Shown here piece after piece: positions 7,723 to 15,498 of a stretch of 21,615 bases of DNA (its first letter is position 1; every line of letters begins with the position of its first letter). A model generated the notes under the pieces. It did not search any database. It saw only the letters and a list, made by a program, of their open reading frames with translations, and had not been told where the DNA came from. The DNA is taken from positions 1 through 21,615 of the forward strand of contig JBBDWM010000025.1 in assembly GCA_040902845.1 (NCBI GenBank), read 5' to 3'. The stretch comes from JALYNX01 sp040902845. GTDB taxonomy: Bacteria > Actinomycetota > Acidimicrobiia > Spongiisociales > ZC4RG35. Both the position numbers and the translations under genes were made by a program.

Positions 7723-8043
7723 GTGAAACAGCCCGACATGAGTCAGCTGATGAAGCAGGCCCGGCAGATGCAGGCCCAGTTGGCTGTGGCCCAGGCCGAG
7801 CTGGCGCAGAAGAACTTCGTCGGCAGTGCCGGTGGCGGGATGGTCACCGCCACGGTCACCGGAGCCCAGGAGCTGGTTGGGATCACCATTTCGCCAGAGG
7901 TGGTGGACCCGGAGGACATCGAGATGCTCGAGGACCTCGTCCTGGCTGCCGTTCGGCAGGGCTTTGAGGCGGCCGCCGCCGCAGCGTCCGACAAGCTCGG
8001 TGGGCTCACCGGTGGCCTCGACCTCGGCGGCCTGCTCGGTTGA
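7723..8043 (+). CDS. ybaB: YbaB/EbfC family nucleoid-associated protein
   Basis: A small DNA-binding protein of the EbfC/YbaB family, 106 residues from GTG 7723 or 101 from ATG 7738. The N-terminal helix MSQLMKQARQMQAQLAVAQAEL and the central GGGMVTATVTGAQELVGITISPEVV strands are the family fold, and the C-terminus becomes Ala- and Gly-rich. I prefer the GTG because a TANNNT hexamer lies exactly 7 nt upstream. An even longer reading from 7657 would run through the heptamer repeats and is unlikely. Its TGA overlaps the recR ATG (TGATG). YbaB proteins dimerise and bind DNA; linkage to dnaX and recR suggests a role in replication or repair, not proven. Confidence 0.93.
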   Translation: MKQPDMSQLMKQARQMQAQLAVAQAELAQKNFVGSAGGGMVTATVTGAQELVGITISPEVVDPEDIEMLEDLVLAAVRQGFEAAAAAASDKLGGLTGGLDLGGLLG

Positions 8044-8636
8044 TGTACGAGGGACCCGTCCAGAGGCTCATCGACGAGCTAGGCCGTCTCCCGGGCATCG
8101 GCCAGAAGACGGCGCAACGGCTTGCCTTTCATCTGCTTGCGGTTGAAGAGCCGGACGCCCGGCGTCTCGCCACAGCGATAGTCGATATGAGGGAGCAGGT
8201 GAGCCTTTGTTCCCGTTGTTTCAACGTGGCCGCCGGTGAGGAGTGTTCGATCTGCAGGGACTCTCGTCGAGACAACACTCTGGTGTGTGTCGTCGAGCGT
8301 CCACAGGATGTGGTCGTCGTCGAGCGGACCCAGGAGTTCCGGGGCAGGTACCACGTCCTCGGAGGCTCATTGTCTCCCATCAACGGGATCGGGCCGGGTC
8401 AGATCCGGATCGATGAGTTGAGGGCCCGGATCGGCATTGAGGGCATCACGGAATTGGTAATCGCCACCAACCCGACAGTGGAGGGCGACGCCACAGCGAT
8501 GTACATCGCCAGGGAACTGAAGCCGATTGGGGTCAAGGTGACCCGGCTCGCCTCGGGTCTCCCGGTGGGTGGCGATCTCGATTATGCCGATGAGTTGACC
8601 CTGGGACGGGCTCTCGCCGGTCGAATTGAGATCTGA
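8043..8636 (+). CDS. recR: Recombination mediator RecR
   Basis: RecR acts with RecO (and RecF) to load RecA at single-stranded gaps. The 197-residue product has the expected order: helix-hairpin-helix LPGIGQKTAQRLAFHLL (17-33), a four-cysteine zinc finger (CSRCFNVAAGEECSIC) and the Toprim domain beginning VCVVERPQDVVVVERT. The HVLGGSLSPINGIGP motif follows, and the C-terminus LPVGGDLDYADELTLGRAL is the family ending. The ATG overlaps the ybaB stop as TGATG, which fixes the start better than the in-frame TTG one codon earlier. A family 2 repeat begins 4 nt behind its stop, which probably marks the end of the dnaX-recR transcript. Confidence 0.97.
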   Translation: MYEGPVQRLIDELGRLPGIGQKTAQRLAFHLLAVEEPDARRLATAIVDMREQVSLCSRCFNVAAGEECSICRDSRRDNTLVCVVERPQDVVVVERTQEFRGRYHVLGGSLSPINGIGPGQIRIDELRARIGIEGITELVIATNPTVEGDATAMYIARELKPIGVKVTRLASGLPVGGDLDYADELTLGRALAGRIEI

Positions 8637-8640
8637 AATA

Positions 8641-8748
8641 CTGCCGGCCGACTTCGCCCGAGACGACCCTCAGTACCATTCCGGGCCAGATCTGATCGAG
8701 ATACACAGTCTCGGGCGAACAGGCGTTGGTCGGTTCCGGAGCTACCGC
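8641..8748 (+). repeat. Family 2 3'-end repeat, copy 2
   Basis: It starts 4 nt behind the recR stop with CTGCCGGCCGACTTCGCCCG and ends CCGGAGCTACCGC, matching both ends of copy 1 at 7501-7630. The inner arms TTCGCCCGAGAC (8653-8664) and GTCTCGGGCGAA (8708-8719) are a perfect 12-bp inverted repeat around a 43-nt loop. The outer arms CCGGCCGAC and GTCGGTTCCGG are imperfect here but perfect in copy 1. Confidence 0.7.
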
Positions 8749-8781
8749 GCGCGTCACCTCTCCCGGCAACGCTCCAGGCCG

Positions 8782-8787
8782 TAACCT
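8782..8787 (+). promoter_or_regulatory. Possible -10 of the MoxR-DUF58 operon
   Basis: TAACCT fits TANNNT and ends 13 nt before the ATG at 8801, which would give a leader of a few bases. No Shine-Dalgarno precedes that ATG. It is the only candidate between the recR 3' repeat and the operon. Confidence 0.35.
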
Positions 8788-8800
8788 TGTCGGCGTTCCA

Positions 8801-9631
8801 ATGAAGCGTTCCGTTCGCATCCTGTCCTTGACGCTCAGGGCTCTCGCCGTCCTCATGCTCGGATTCCTGGTGTCGATTGCCGCCCATTCGGTGCCAGGTC
8901 GGGGAGCCGAAGAGCCCATGCTCGATGTCGTCTGGCGCCCTGGAGTCGACGTCACCTCTGTCCTGACCTGGCTGATCCTGATCGCCGCGGTGATCGGTGC
9001 GATCATCATGGCCTTCTCGGCCAGAGAGGCACCGCCCCCGCGGGAACACAAACGGCGCGGGATCATGGTCCTCGTCCTCGGTGTCATCGTCTTTGCGCTG
9101 ATAGCCCGATACATGAGATCGATCGCAGAGACCCTTCTGCCGGAGACCGCGGAGGTCCTCGGAGAGGTCGGGGAGCAACCCATTGCAGAGAGCACCGGGA
9201 ACGGCGCTTGGCTGCTCAGCTTGCTGGTGGCGGCGGTCATCGCCGCTGCGCTGACCAGGGTGGGGCTGGCGATCAGGACCGGCGCCCCGCCTATCCAGGA
9301 CCTGACGGATGGTGACGATCCGTTGTCGGACTCCGTTGTGCCCGTCGCGTCACCGCCCGTACGCGGTGTCGATCCGAGGGGAAGGATCTTCGGTGCCTAC
9401 GGTGACTTCGAACAGAGCGTCGAAGGGGCCGGGGTGCCCAGGGCACCTTCGGAGACGGCTGCGCGACACGCAGGGCGGGCGCGAACTGCTCTCGGTCTCG
9501 GCGGTGGGGATCTGAGTCTCCTATCCGGTCACCACGCCGATGCCCGGTTCGGGCCAGACGAGCCGTCCGTCGAAGACGCCATGGAGGCCGAGTCGGCTTC
9601 GGCCCGGTTGCGAGACGACATCCCCGAATGA
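8801..9631 (+). CDS. DUF4129-like membrane protein
   Basis: A 276-residue protein with four hydrophobic helices at about 10-30, 52-72, 86-104 and 136-156, a linker, and a soluble C-terminal domain (about 192-268). That domain has the layout of DUF4129: a Tyr in FGAYGDFEQSV, then GVPRAPSETAARHAGRA, LSLLSGHHADARFG and an acidic helix. DUF4129 proteins are usual partners of MoxR and DUF58 (established context). The ORF stays open 25 codons upstream, but MKRSVRILSLTLRALAVLML gives the proper basic start before the first helix. It opens a five-gene run with overlapping stops and starts. The molecular role is unknown. Confidence 0.75.
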   Translation: MKRSVRILSLTLRALAVLMLGFLVSIAAHSVPGRGAEEPMLDVVWRPGVDVTSVLTWLILIAAVIGAIIMAFSAREAPPPREHKRRGIMVLVLGVIVFALIARYMRSIAETLLPETAEVLGEVGEQPIAESTGNGAWLLSLLVAAVIAAALTRVGLAIRTGAPPIQDLTDGDDPLSDSVVPVASPPVRGVDPRGRIFGAYGDFEQSVEGAGVPRAPSETAARHAGRARTALGLGGGDLSLLSGHHADARFGPDEPSVEDAMEAESASARLRDDIPE

Positions 9632-10083
9632 GCCGGATCCTGGCCACCGCCACGCTGGTAGGAGTGGTGTCGGCCGTGTTGCTCCTCCAACTGAAGCGGG
9701 CCCAAGAGTTATGGATGTGGGAGGTGCTTCTGGTCCTAGTCGTCATCTGGCTGGCCCGCGAGCTCCCCAGCGGTGGCACCGAAACCGAACAGCGTCTTTT
9801 CCAGCCCAAGTCCACCAACCCGACCCGTCTGCCCCGGTCGGTCTCCGCCGCAGAGAGGGCCACGGTCGACGCCCTTGCCGGCAATCTGGGCCGGGACCAG
9901 CGGATCCGCCCCATGATCGAGCGCATCGCGGTTCATCGTCTCCGCCGGCATGGTCTCGAGGTCGAGTCCTCGTTGGCGATGGCTGCCCTCGGTGAGGAAC
10001 AGTGGAGGTGGCTGACGGCCAGGGAGAAAACACTCCGCCCTGGTGAGTTGGAGCAACTCGTCTCTGGGCTGGAACGGCTTTGA
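9628..10083 (+). CDS. Small membrane protein of the MoxR-DUF58 operon, function unknown
   Basis: 151 residues. Two hydrophobic helices (about 5-21 and 31-44) are followed by a basic, Pro-containing linker and a soluble C-terminal part (about 70-151). That part is predicted helical and rich in Arg and Glu, with RDQRIRPMIERIAVHRLRRHG as its most distinctive stretch. I do not recognise the family. ATGA overlap with the DUF4129-like gene and TTGA overlap with moxR show it is translated as part of the operon. The C-terminal part faces the cytosol if the N-terminus does, so it could contact MoxR; this is inference from position only. Confidence 0.85.
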   Translation: MSRILATATLVGVVSAVLLLQLKRAQELWMWEVLLVLVVIWLARELPSGGTETEQRLFQPKSTNPTRLPRSVSAAERATVDALAGNLGRDQRIRPMIERIAVHRLRRHGLEVESSLAMAALGEEQWRWLTAREKTLRPGELEQLVSGLERL

Positions 10084-11063
10084 GCCTCCCAGCAGTCGAC
10101 GCCGAGAGGGTGGGTGTGCTTGCCGGGTCGATCCTCGACGAGGTCGAGAAGGCCGTTTACGGCAAACGCCAGGCTCTCGAGTTGGTGCTCATGGCAATCC
10201 TCGCCGATGGGCACATTCTGATAGAGGACCTTCCCGGGTTGGCCAAGACCCTCGTCGCCCGTTCGTTCGCGGCGGCCACCGATCTCGATTTCGCCCGGGT
10301 TCAGTTCACACCAGATCTGATGCCGATGGACATCACCGGGTCGTTGGTGCTCGATCCCGGAACCGGGCTCCCCGGGTTTCGACCCGGGCCGGTCTTCTCC
10401 AACCTGCTGCTGGCCGATGAGATCAATAGGGCGCCGGCCAAGACCCAGGCCGCACTTCTGGAGGCCATGCAGGAGCGTCAGGTCACGTCGGATGGCGTCA
10501 CCCGCCCCCTCGGTCCACCCTTCTTGGTGATAGCGACCCAGAACCCGATCGAGTATGAGGGCACCTACCCGCTGCCCGAGGCCCAGATCGACCGATTTCT
10601 GATCCGGGCCCGTCTCGGTTATCCCGCGCCCGATGCCGAATGGGAGATGCTCGACAGACGGGCGAAGCGAGGAACCGATGAGATCGGGCTCGATGTGGTT
10701 GTCGACCGCACAACCTTGATGGGAATGCAGAAGGTGGTCGAAGAGGTCCATGTCTCCGAGTCGGTGGGGAGGTACATAGTCGAACTGGTGGCGGCGACGA
10801 GGTCTTCGGGCCGGGTCCGGGTCGGCTCCAGCCCAAGGGGGTCATTGGCCGTGATGAAACTCGCAAGGGCAAAGGCGGCTCTTTCCGGGAGGGGGTTCGT
10901 CCTGCCCGACGATGTGCAAGAGGTGGCGGTGCCGGCCCTGGCCCATCGCTTGATTCTCCGGCCTGAGTTCTGGGCGCAGGATCTGAGTGAGGAACGTGTG
11001 ATCGAGGAAGTGCTCGAGCAGGTGCCCAGCCCGCCCGCGATCCCTTCCGTCCACTCTTCATGA
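10080..11063 (+). CDS. MoxR family AAA+ ATPase
   Basis: A 327-residue cytosolic AAA+ ATPase of the MoxR class, whose members act as chaperones that assemble or activate partner proteins, often VWA-domain or DUF58 proteins. Motifs seen: Walker A DLPGLAKT (50-57; the last Gly before Lys is Ala, a common MoxR variant), Walker B LLLADE (109-114), sensor 1 ATQNP (152-156) and arginine finger in QIDRF (169-173). A winged lid domain fills the C-terminus. The start is a TTG overlapping the previous stop (TTGA); no ATG or GTG gives a full N-terminus. Its stop overlaps the DUF58 ATG (ATGA). Confidence 0.95.
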   Translation: MSLPAVDAERVGVLAGSILDEVEKAVYGKRQALELVLMAILADGHILIEDLPGLAKTLVARSFAAATDLDFARVQFTPDLMPMDITGSLVLDPGTGLPGFRPGPVFSNLLLADEINRAPAKTQAALLEAMQERQVTSDGVTRPLGPPFLVIATQNPIEYEGTYPLPEAQIDRFLIRARLGYPAPDAEWEMLDRRAKRGTDEIGLDVVVDRTTLMGMQKVVEEVHVSESVGRYIVELVAATRSSGRVRVGSSPRGSLAVMKLARAKAALSGRGFVLPDDVQEVAVPALAHRLILRPEFWAQDLSEERVIEEVLEQVPSPPAIPSVHSS

Positions 11064-12346
11064 AGGCCAGCCCGACCCCGAGGTTGCGTGCCTACGTGAC
11101 CGCGGGTCTGGTGGGGCTGGGTGCGGCGCTTGCCGTCGGAGATCCGGGACCGGCGCTGATCGGGACTGCGCTGCTCGCTCTGGCGATCGTCGGTCTGACC
11201 GGTCGGGTCACTCCGATGATGAGCGCCCGGCTCGACCAGGTTCCGTCATCGATGGTCGAGGGTGGCGAGTACCGCATCTCGTTGTATCTGGAGAGCGACC
11301 GCCCTCTGGGGCCGGTGTACGTCGAGATCGGCCTGGAGAACATGGAGGGCGTCTCCACCGAGGGAGGACGCCTCGTTGAAGGATCTACCTTGTCGATTGC
11401 CTCGATTGACCGTGTGGCGGAGGCCGTTGTCACCGTGTCGCCCCGGGGTTGGGGGCGACGTGAAGTCGGCCCAATCACCGTCTATGCCGATTCTCTGCTC
11501 GGAATGTTCTACCTCAGTCACACCAGCGCCGACGTCAGCCAGATCGTGGTCCTTCCCGAGGAGTCCACCCTGAAGAGACTGCTCAGTCCTCTGGAGACCA
11601 ATCTCCACGTCGGAGAGTTGGTGTCCACCGGACGGGGCTCGGGGTCCGAGTTCGCCGATCTCCGTCCCTACCAACACGGTGACGATCCTCGATCGATCAA
11701 CTGGCGGGTGTCGTCGCGCGCCCGGTCGCTATGGGTCAACGAGCGACACCCCGAGCGAAATGGAGACGTCGTCCTCTTGGTGGACGCCCAAGTCGAGAGT
11801 GGGACCAACACCGAGTTCGTGGTCGACCGATCGGTCCGGATGGCGGCCACATTGCTCCGGGCGCACGCCAGACGTCACCACCGGCTGGGTCTGATCACCC
11901 TCGACGGGTTTTGCAGTTGGATCTACCCGGGGATGGGGGAAAGCCATCGCCGGCGCACCCTGGAGCAGCTCATGTCGGTGACCCCCGGGAAGGTCATGTG
12001 GGAGGCCGCGGAAAGGGCCGTGATCCGCGCCGCGAGACGGCCGGCCATGGTCATAGCGCTCACCTCGCTGCTCGATCCCAACCTGGCGGGCTTGATTCAC
12101 TCGATGCGACGTTCAGGTATCGACGTCTCGGTGATTGAGATGGATGTCGAGCCGGCCCTGTCGCCACCTGGTGACGAGGCCAGGTCGTTGGGACGTCGGA
12201 TCTGGAGCCTGGAACGGGAGCGACTGCGTGACCGTCTGGCCTCGGAGGGCATCCCGATCACAATCTGGCGGTCGGGCGAGCCGGCCGATGTCCCGATCGC
12301 CCGACTCGAACAGTGGAGGACGTCTTGGCGACGACGGCTCGGCTGA
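11060..12346 (+). CDS. DUF58 domain protein, MoxR partner
   Basis: A 428-residue protein. Two adjacent hydrophobic helices (about 12-26 and 31-47) anchor it. A beta-rich region (about 58-165) follows, then the DUF58 core GSEFADLRPYQHGDDPRSINW (195-215) and a VWA-like C-terminal half. The strand LLVDAQVESG at 239-248 sits where VWA domains carry a DxSxS metal site, but that motif is not intact here. DUF58 proteins are encoded next to MoxR in many phyla and are linked to envelope or stress functions. The ATG overlaps the moxR stop by 4 nt. Confidence 0.92.
   Translation: MKASPTPRLRAYVTAGLVGLGAALAVGDPGPALIGTALLALAIVGLTGRVTPMMSARLDQVPSSMVEGGEYRISLYLESDRPLGPVYVEIGLENMEGVSTEGGRLVEGSTLSIASIDRVAEAVVTVSPRGWGRREVGPITVYADSLLGMFYLSHTSADVSQIVVLPEESTLKRLLSPLETNLHVGELVSTGRGSGSEFADLRPYQHGDDPRSINWRVSSRARSLWVNERHPERNGDVVLLVDAQVESGTNTEFVVDRSVRMAATLLRAHARRHHRLGLITLDGFCSWIYPGMGESHRRRTLEQLMSVTPGKVMWEAAERAVIRAARRPAMVIALTSLLDPNLAGLIHSMRRSGIDVSVIEMDVEPALSPPGDEARSLGRRIWSLERERLRDRLASEGIPITIWRSGEPADVPIARLEQWRTSWRRRLG
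12315..12319 (+). promoter_or_regulatory. Shine-Dalgarno that fixes a TTG start
   Basis: GGAGG lies 5 nt before TTG 12325, within the end of the DUF58 gene. The alternative GTG at 12313 overlaps this site and has no Shine-Dalgarno of its own, so the TTG is the better start. Confidence 0.6.
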
Positions 12347-12834
12347 GCGCGTTGGTGGCGGTGCTCCTGGCTGTCGCACTGGTGTTATCGGTGCCCACCG
12401 CCAGAGGGTCGGGTTTGGGCGCCCTCGTTGGCGGAGTCGGGGTTCTGATTCTGGTGGCGGGCTTGCTTTCAGGTCTTTCCGCTTCGGTAACGGCTGCGGC
12501 GGTGGCTTTCGTCGTCCAACTCGCCATCATCTCCGCCCTGCCGGTGACCCTCTCCCCTCCGTTGTGGGCTCAGGCACTATTGATCGTCCTGATCGTGGAG
12601 TTCGCGACGGCGTCGTTCGCTGCGCGCAGCCGGCAGGTGGATCCGATCCTGGTTGTGGTCCGCGGTGTGGGAACTGCCATCGTCGTCAGTGGAGTGGTCC
12701 AGTTGATGGCCCTGCTCGTGGAAGGCTTCGAGGTGAGCGGGGTTCTGGTCCGGGCGGTTGCTGTGGCGGCTCTGATCATCGTCAGTGGGTGGGTCACTCT
12801 GGTCTGGCGCCGCGCGAGCTCATCCGACGCCTGA
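12325..12834 (+). CDS. Polytopic membrane protein, last gene of the MoxR-DUF58 operon
   Basis: 169 residues from TTG 12325 (173 from GTG 12313). Almost the whole chain is hydrophobic, giving about six helices (roughly 6-24, 30-50, 54-73, 80-98, 110-130 and 138-160) with very short loops and an Arg-rich C-terminus WRRASSSDA. I recognise no family motif. It overlaps the end of the DUF58 gene by 22 nt and belongs to the same transcript. Its stop is only 7 nt from the stop of the convergent glpX gene, leaving no room for a separate terminator. A membrane partner for the DUF4129-like or DUF58 protein is a guess from position. Confidence 0.8.
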   Translation: MATTARLSALVAVLLAVALVLSVPTARGSGLGALVGGVGVLILVAGLLSGLSASVTAAAVAFVVQLAIISALPVTLSPPLWAQALLIVLIVEFATASFAARSRQVDPILVVVRGVGTAIVVSGVVQLMALLVEGFEVSGVLVRAVAVAALIIVSGWVTLVWRRASSSDA

Positions 12835-12841
12835 GTCCCGG

Positions 12842-13831
12842 TCAGTCGAGGGTCAGAGCCGAGATCTCACGAAGTCGAGCGAGATCGTGATAGGCGTCCA
12901 TATAGCGGATCGAGCGCGTCTTCGAGCGCATGATCACGGAGTGGGTGACGACCTGGTCTCCCCGGAAGTCGACAGCCCGTAGGAACTCGCCACCGGTCAC
13001 TCCGGTGGCTGCGAAGAAGACGTTGTCCGGCGCGATCAGGTCACGCGTCGAGAGAACCTGGGAGACATCCAGCCCTTCGTCGAGGGCGCGTGCCCGCTCC
13101 TCGTCGTCGCGAGGCCACAGTCGGCATTGGATCTCGCCTCCCATGCAGGTGAGGGCTGCTGCCGCGATCACCGCTTCCGGCGAGCCGCCGATGCCCAACA
13201 GGATGTCGGCTGCTGTGTCGTCCTGTGCTGTCGAGATGGCGCCGGCCACATCGCCGTCGCGGAGCAGTGAGATCCGGCCCCCGACTCTGCGCACTCCGTC
13301 GATGTAGAGCTGATTCCGGGGCCGGTCGAGGATCAGCGCTCGAAGGTCGTTGATGTCTTTGCCCTTGGCCTTGGCCACGCGTCTCAGGTTCTCTTCGACC
13401 GGCGCCTCGAGATCGACCGATCCGGCTGCCTCGGGCCCGACCGCGATCTTGTCCATGTAGACCAGGGACCCAGAGGTGTACATCGAGCCTCGCCCCGTCG
13501 ACAGGGCTATCACGGTGATGGCGCCCGGGATTCCCGACGCGGTGAGCGTGGTCCCGTCGACCGGGTCCACCGCCACGTCGACGGTCAAGCCCTTCCCGGT
13601 TCCCACCCGCTCGCCATTAAAGAGCATCGGCGCTTGATCCTTCTCACCCTCTCCGATCACAACCAACCCGTCGATGTCGAGGGTCGAGAGATGGAGACGC
13701 ATGCCGTCGACGGCGGCCTGATCGGCCGCCTCCTTGTCTCCACGCCCCAGCCATCGAGCGGCGCCCATGGCCGCGGTTTCAGTGACCCGGACCAGATCCA
13801 GGCCGAGGTTGTGCTCGACCTGCTCGGGCAT
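12842..13831 (-). CDS. glpX: Class II fructose-1,6-bisphosphatase
   Basis: Hydrolyses fructose 1,6-bisphosphate to fructose 6-phosphate, the irreversible gluconeogenic step, in the cytosol. The 329-residue chain has the class II (GlpX) signatures: GDKEAAD (31-37), GEGEKD (60-65), DPVDGTT (89-95) and DDTAADILLGIGGSPEAV in the second half. Length is normal for actinobacterial GlpX, where this is usually the only FBPase. The ATG shares one base with the thiolase stop (TGATG), so translation is coupled to thiolase; pairing of these two is less usual. The start has no strong Shine-Dalgarno. Confidence 0.96.
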   Translation of the reverse strand: MPEQVEHNLGLDLVRVTETAAMGAARWLGRGDKEAADQAAVDGMRLHLSTLDIDGLVVIGEGEKDQAPMLFNGERVGTGKGLTVDVAVDPVDGTTLTASGIPGAITVIALSTGRGSMYTSGSLVYMDKIAVGPEAAGSVDLEAPVEENLRRVAKAKGKDINDLRALILDRPRNQLYIDGVRRVGGRISLLRDGDVAGAISTAQDDTAADILLGIGGSPEAVIAAAALTCMGGEIQCRLWPRDDEERARALDEGLDVSQVLSTRDLIAPDNVFFAATGVTGGEFLRAVDFRGDQVVTHSVIMRSKTRSIRYMDAYHDLARLREISALTLD

Positions 13832-15015
13832 CAGCTGTCCACCCTGATCACGATGGCGTCCCCCTGCCCACCGCCCCCGCAGAGAGTCGCCGCCCCCAAG
13901 CCACCACCACGTTTCCGCAGTGCGTTGATCAGAGTCACCACGATCCGAGCGCCGGTGGCTCCGAGTGGGTGACCGAGAGCCACGCCTCCACCATTGACGT
14001 TTACCTTTGAAACCGGGATGTCCAGCATTCGGGCCGACCAGACCGTCACTGCGGCGAAAGCCTCGTTGATCTCGACGAGGTCGAGGTCGGTGGGATCCAA
14101 GCCGGCCCTTTTCAGCGCGACCAGCATCGCCTCGGCCGGGCGCTCGTGCAACGTGGCGTCACTGCCTCCGATCTGGCCATAGGCGAGGATTTCACCGAGG
14201 ATCGGGGCTTCCGACGCCTCGGCGGCGGCCCGATCGGCGACCACCACGGCCGCACTCCCGTCTGATATCTGGGAGGCGTTCCCGGCGGTGATGGTTCCCC
14301 CGGTCAGGAAAGCGGGCTTGAGGGCGGCCAGCGACTCAAAGGTGGCATCCACTCTGATCCCTTCGTCGAAATCCACACTCAGCGGGTCGCCCTTTCGTTG
14401 AGGAACGTCGACTGGTGCGATCTCGTCGGCGAATCCACCGGTTCGGGCAGCCTCGGAAGCGAGTTGATGACTGCGGGCGGACCATTCGTCCTGTTCGGCG
14501 CGGCCGATCCCGAGCCGGTCGTTCTTGCGGTCCGAGGACTCCCCCATCGTGCACTGATCGAAAGCGCAGAACAGCCCGTCGCGCTGCATGACATCGGTCA
14601 TGGCGACGTCGCCGATCCGGGCGCCCCAACGCAGCTCACGAACAACGTGCGGGGCGTTGGTCATGCTCTCCATCCCACCGGCGACCACGAACTTCGAGTC
14701 ACCGAGTCGGATGGCACGGTCGGCAAGCCCGATTGCGGACATCCCGGAGAGACAGACCTTGTTGACTGTCACCGAGGGAACAGTCATCGGAAGGCCGCCG
14801 CGCACTGCTGCCTGACGAGCGGTGATCTGACCCTCTCCCGCCTGGAGGACATGGCCGAATAGGACCTCGTCGACGGCTGCGGGATCGACCCCTGAACGAT
14901 TCAAGGCGGCGGCTATGGCATATCCACCGAGATCCACTGCCCGGAGTGGGGCCAGGACGCCGCCGTATTTGCCAATGGGGGTGCGGGCAATCCCGGTGAT
15001 GACGCTGTTGTTCAC
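13831..15015 (-). CDS. Thiolase (acetyl-CoA C-acetyltransferase type)
   Basis: A 394-residue thiolase that condenses or cleaves acyl-CoA at the 3-oxo position. Catalytic residues are visible: nucleophile C88 in NKVCLSGMSA, H349 in GHPLGATGAR and C379 in CGGGGQGDA, plus NEAFA from residue 317. Length and motifs fit the degradative or acetoacetyl-CoA class, but chain-length preference cannot be read from them. The GTG start has a good Shine-Dalgarno (GGAGG, 5-nt spacing) and a -10 TAGCAT (15034-15039). It is divergent from the methylmalonyl-CoA epimerase gene across 72 nt, so the two may be regulated together. Confidence 0.95.
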   Translation of the reverse strand: MNNSVITGIARTPIGKYGGVLAPLRAVDLGGYAIAAALNRSGVDPAAVDEVLFGHVLQAGEGQITARQAAVRGGLPMTVPSVTVNKVCLSGMSAIGLADRAIRLGDSKFVVAGGMESMTNAPHVVRELRWGARIGDVAMTDVMQRDGLFCAFDQCTMGESSDRKNDRLGIGRAEQDEWSARSHQLASEAARTGGFADEIAPVDVPQRKGDPLSVDFDEGIRVDATFESLAALKPAFLTGGTITAGNASQISDGSAAVVVADRAAAEASEAPILGEILAYGQIGGSDATLHERPAEAMLVALKRAGLDPTDLDLVEINEAFAAVTVWSARMLDIPVSKVNVNGGGVALGHPLGATGARIVVTLINALRKRGGGLGAATLCGGGGQGDAIVIRVDS

Positions 15016-15033
15016 GTTGACCTCCAGACCCTG

Positions 15034-15039
15034 ATGCTA
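15034..15039 (-). promoter_or_regulatory. Possible -10 of thiolase-glpX
   Basis: TAGCAT on the minus strand fits TANNNT. It lies 18 nt before the GTG start, leaving a short leader that holds the GGAGG site. Confidence 0.45.
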
Positions 15040-15074
15040 CCGGGAGAGCGGTCGCACCAAAGGGCCGGTGGCAA

Positions 15075-15080
15075 TAGCCT
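15075..15080 (+). promoter_or_regulatory. Probable -10 of the epimerase operon (leaderless)
   Basis: TAGCCT fits TANNNT and is followed by 7 nt and ATG 15088. The spacing matches a leaderless start and favours the second of two adjacent ATG codons. No Shine-Dalgarno is present. Confidence 0.55.
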
Positions 15081-15087
15081 CTGCATG

Positions 15088-15498
15088 ATGAAACTTCTGA
15101 ACCTCGACCATGTCGGTATCGCGGTCTTCGACCTCGATCAGGCCATTCATGGCTATGAGGCGCGGTACGGGGTAGTCCCGCTCTATCGGGAAGTGGTCGA
15201 GGCCCAGGGGATAGAGGAGGCGATGATCCCGGTAGGCGGCTCGTTCATCCAGCTTCTGCAACCACTGGGCGCCGACACCCCGGTGGGGAGGTTCCTCGAG
15301 CGCAGGGGTGAGGGCCTGCACCACGTGGCGTACACCGTGGCATCGATAACGGCCGCTCTGGCACACTTGAAGGATCAGGGTGCGAGGCTGATCGATGAGA
15401 CTCCTCAGGTTGGCGGGCGAGGAACACAGATTGCCTTTGTCCACCCTGAGGACCTCGGTGGTACCTTGATCGAGCTCGTGGAACCTGCAGATGGTTGA
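15088..15498 (+). CDS. mce: Methylmalonyl-CoA epimerase
   Basis: Interconverts (R)- and (S)-methylmalonyl-CoA on the route from propionyl-CoA to succinyl-CoA. It is a 136-residue glyoxalase/VOC-fold protein. The four metal ligands expected for the family are seen as H8 (LDHVGIAV), Q55 (FIQLL), H79 (LHHVAY) and E129 (LIELVEP). VHPEDLGGTLIELVEP is the usual C-terminal motif. ATG 15085 and the longer reading from 15034 are alternatives, but the fold starts at 15088. An ATG for the next ORF lies 8 nt before its stop, so both are co-translated. The mutase is not in this window. Confidence 0.93.
   Translation: MKLLNLDHVGIAVFDLDQAIHGYEARYGVVPLYREVVEAQGIEEAMIPVGGSFIQLLQPLGADTPVGRFLERRGEGLHHVAYTVASITAALAHLKDQGARLIDETPQVGGRGTQIAFVHPEDLGGTLIELVEPADG

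Noticed and set aside
9933..10751. 272-codon minus-strand open frame
   Set aside because: It is antisense to the 151-residue protein and moxR, whose motifs are intact.
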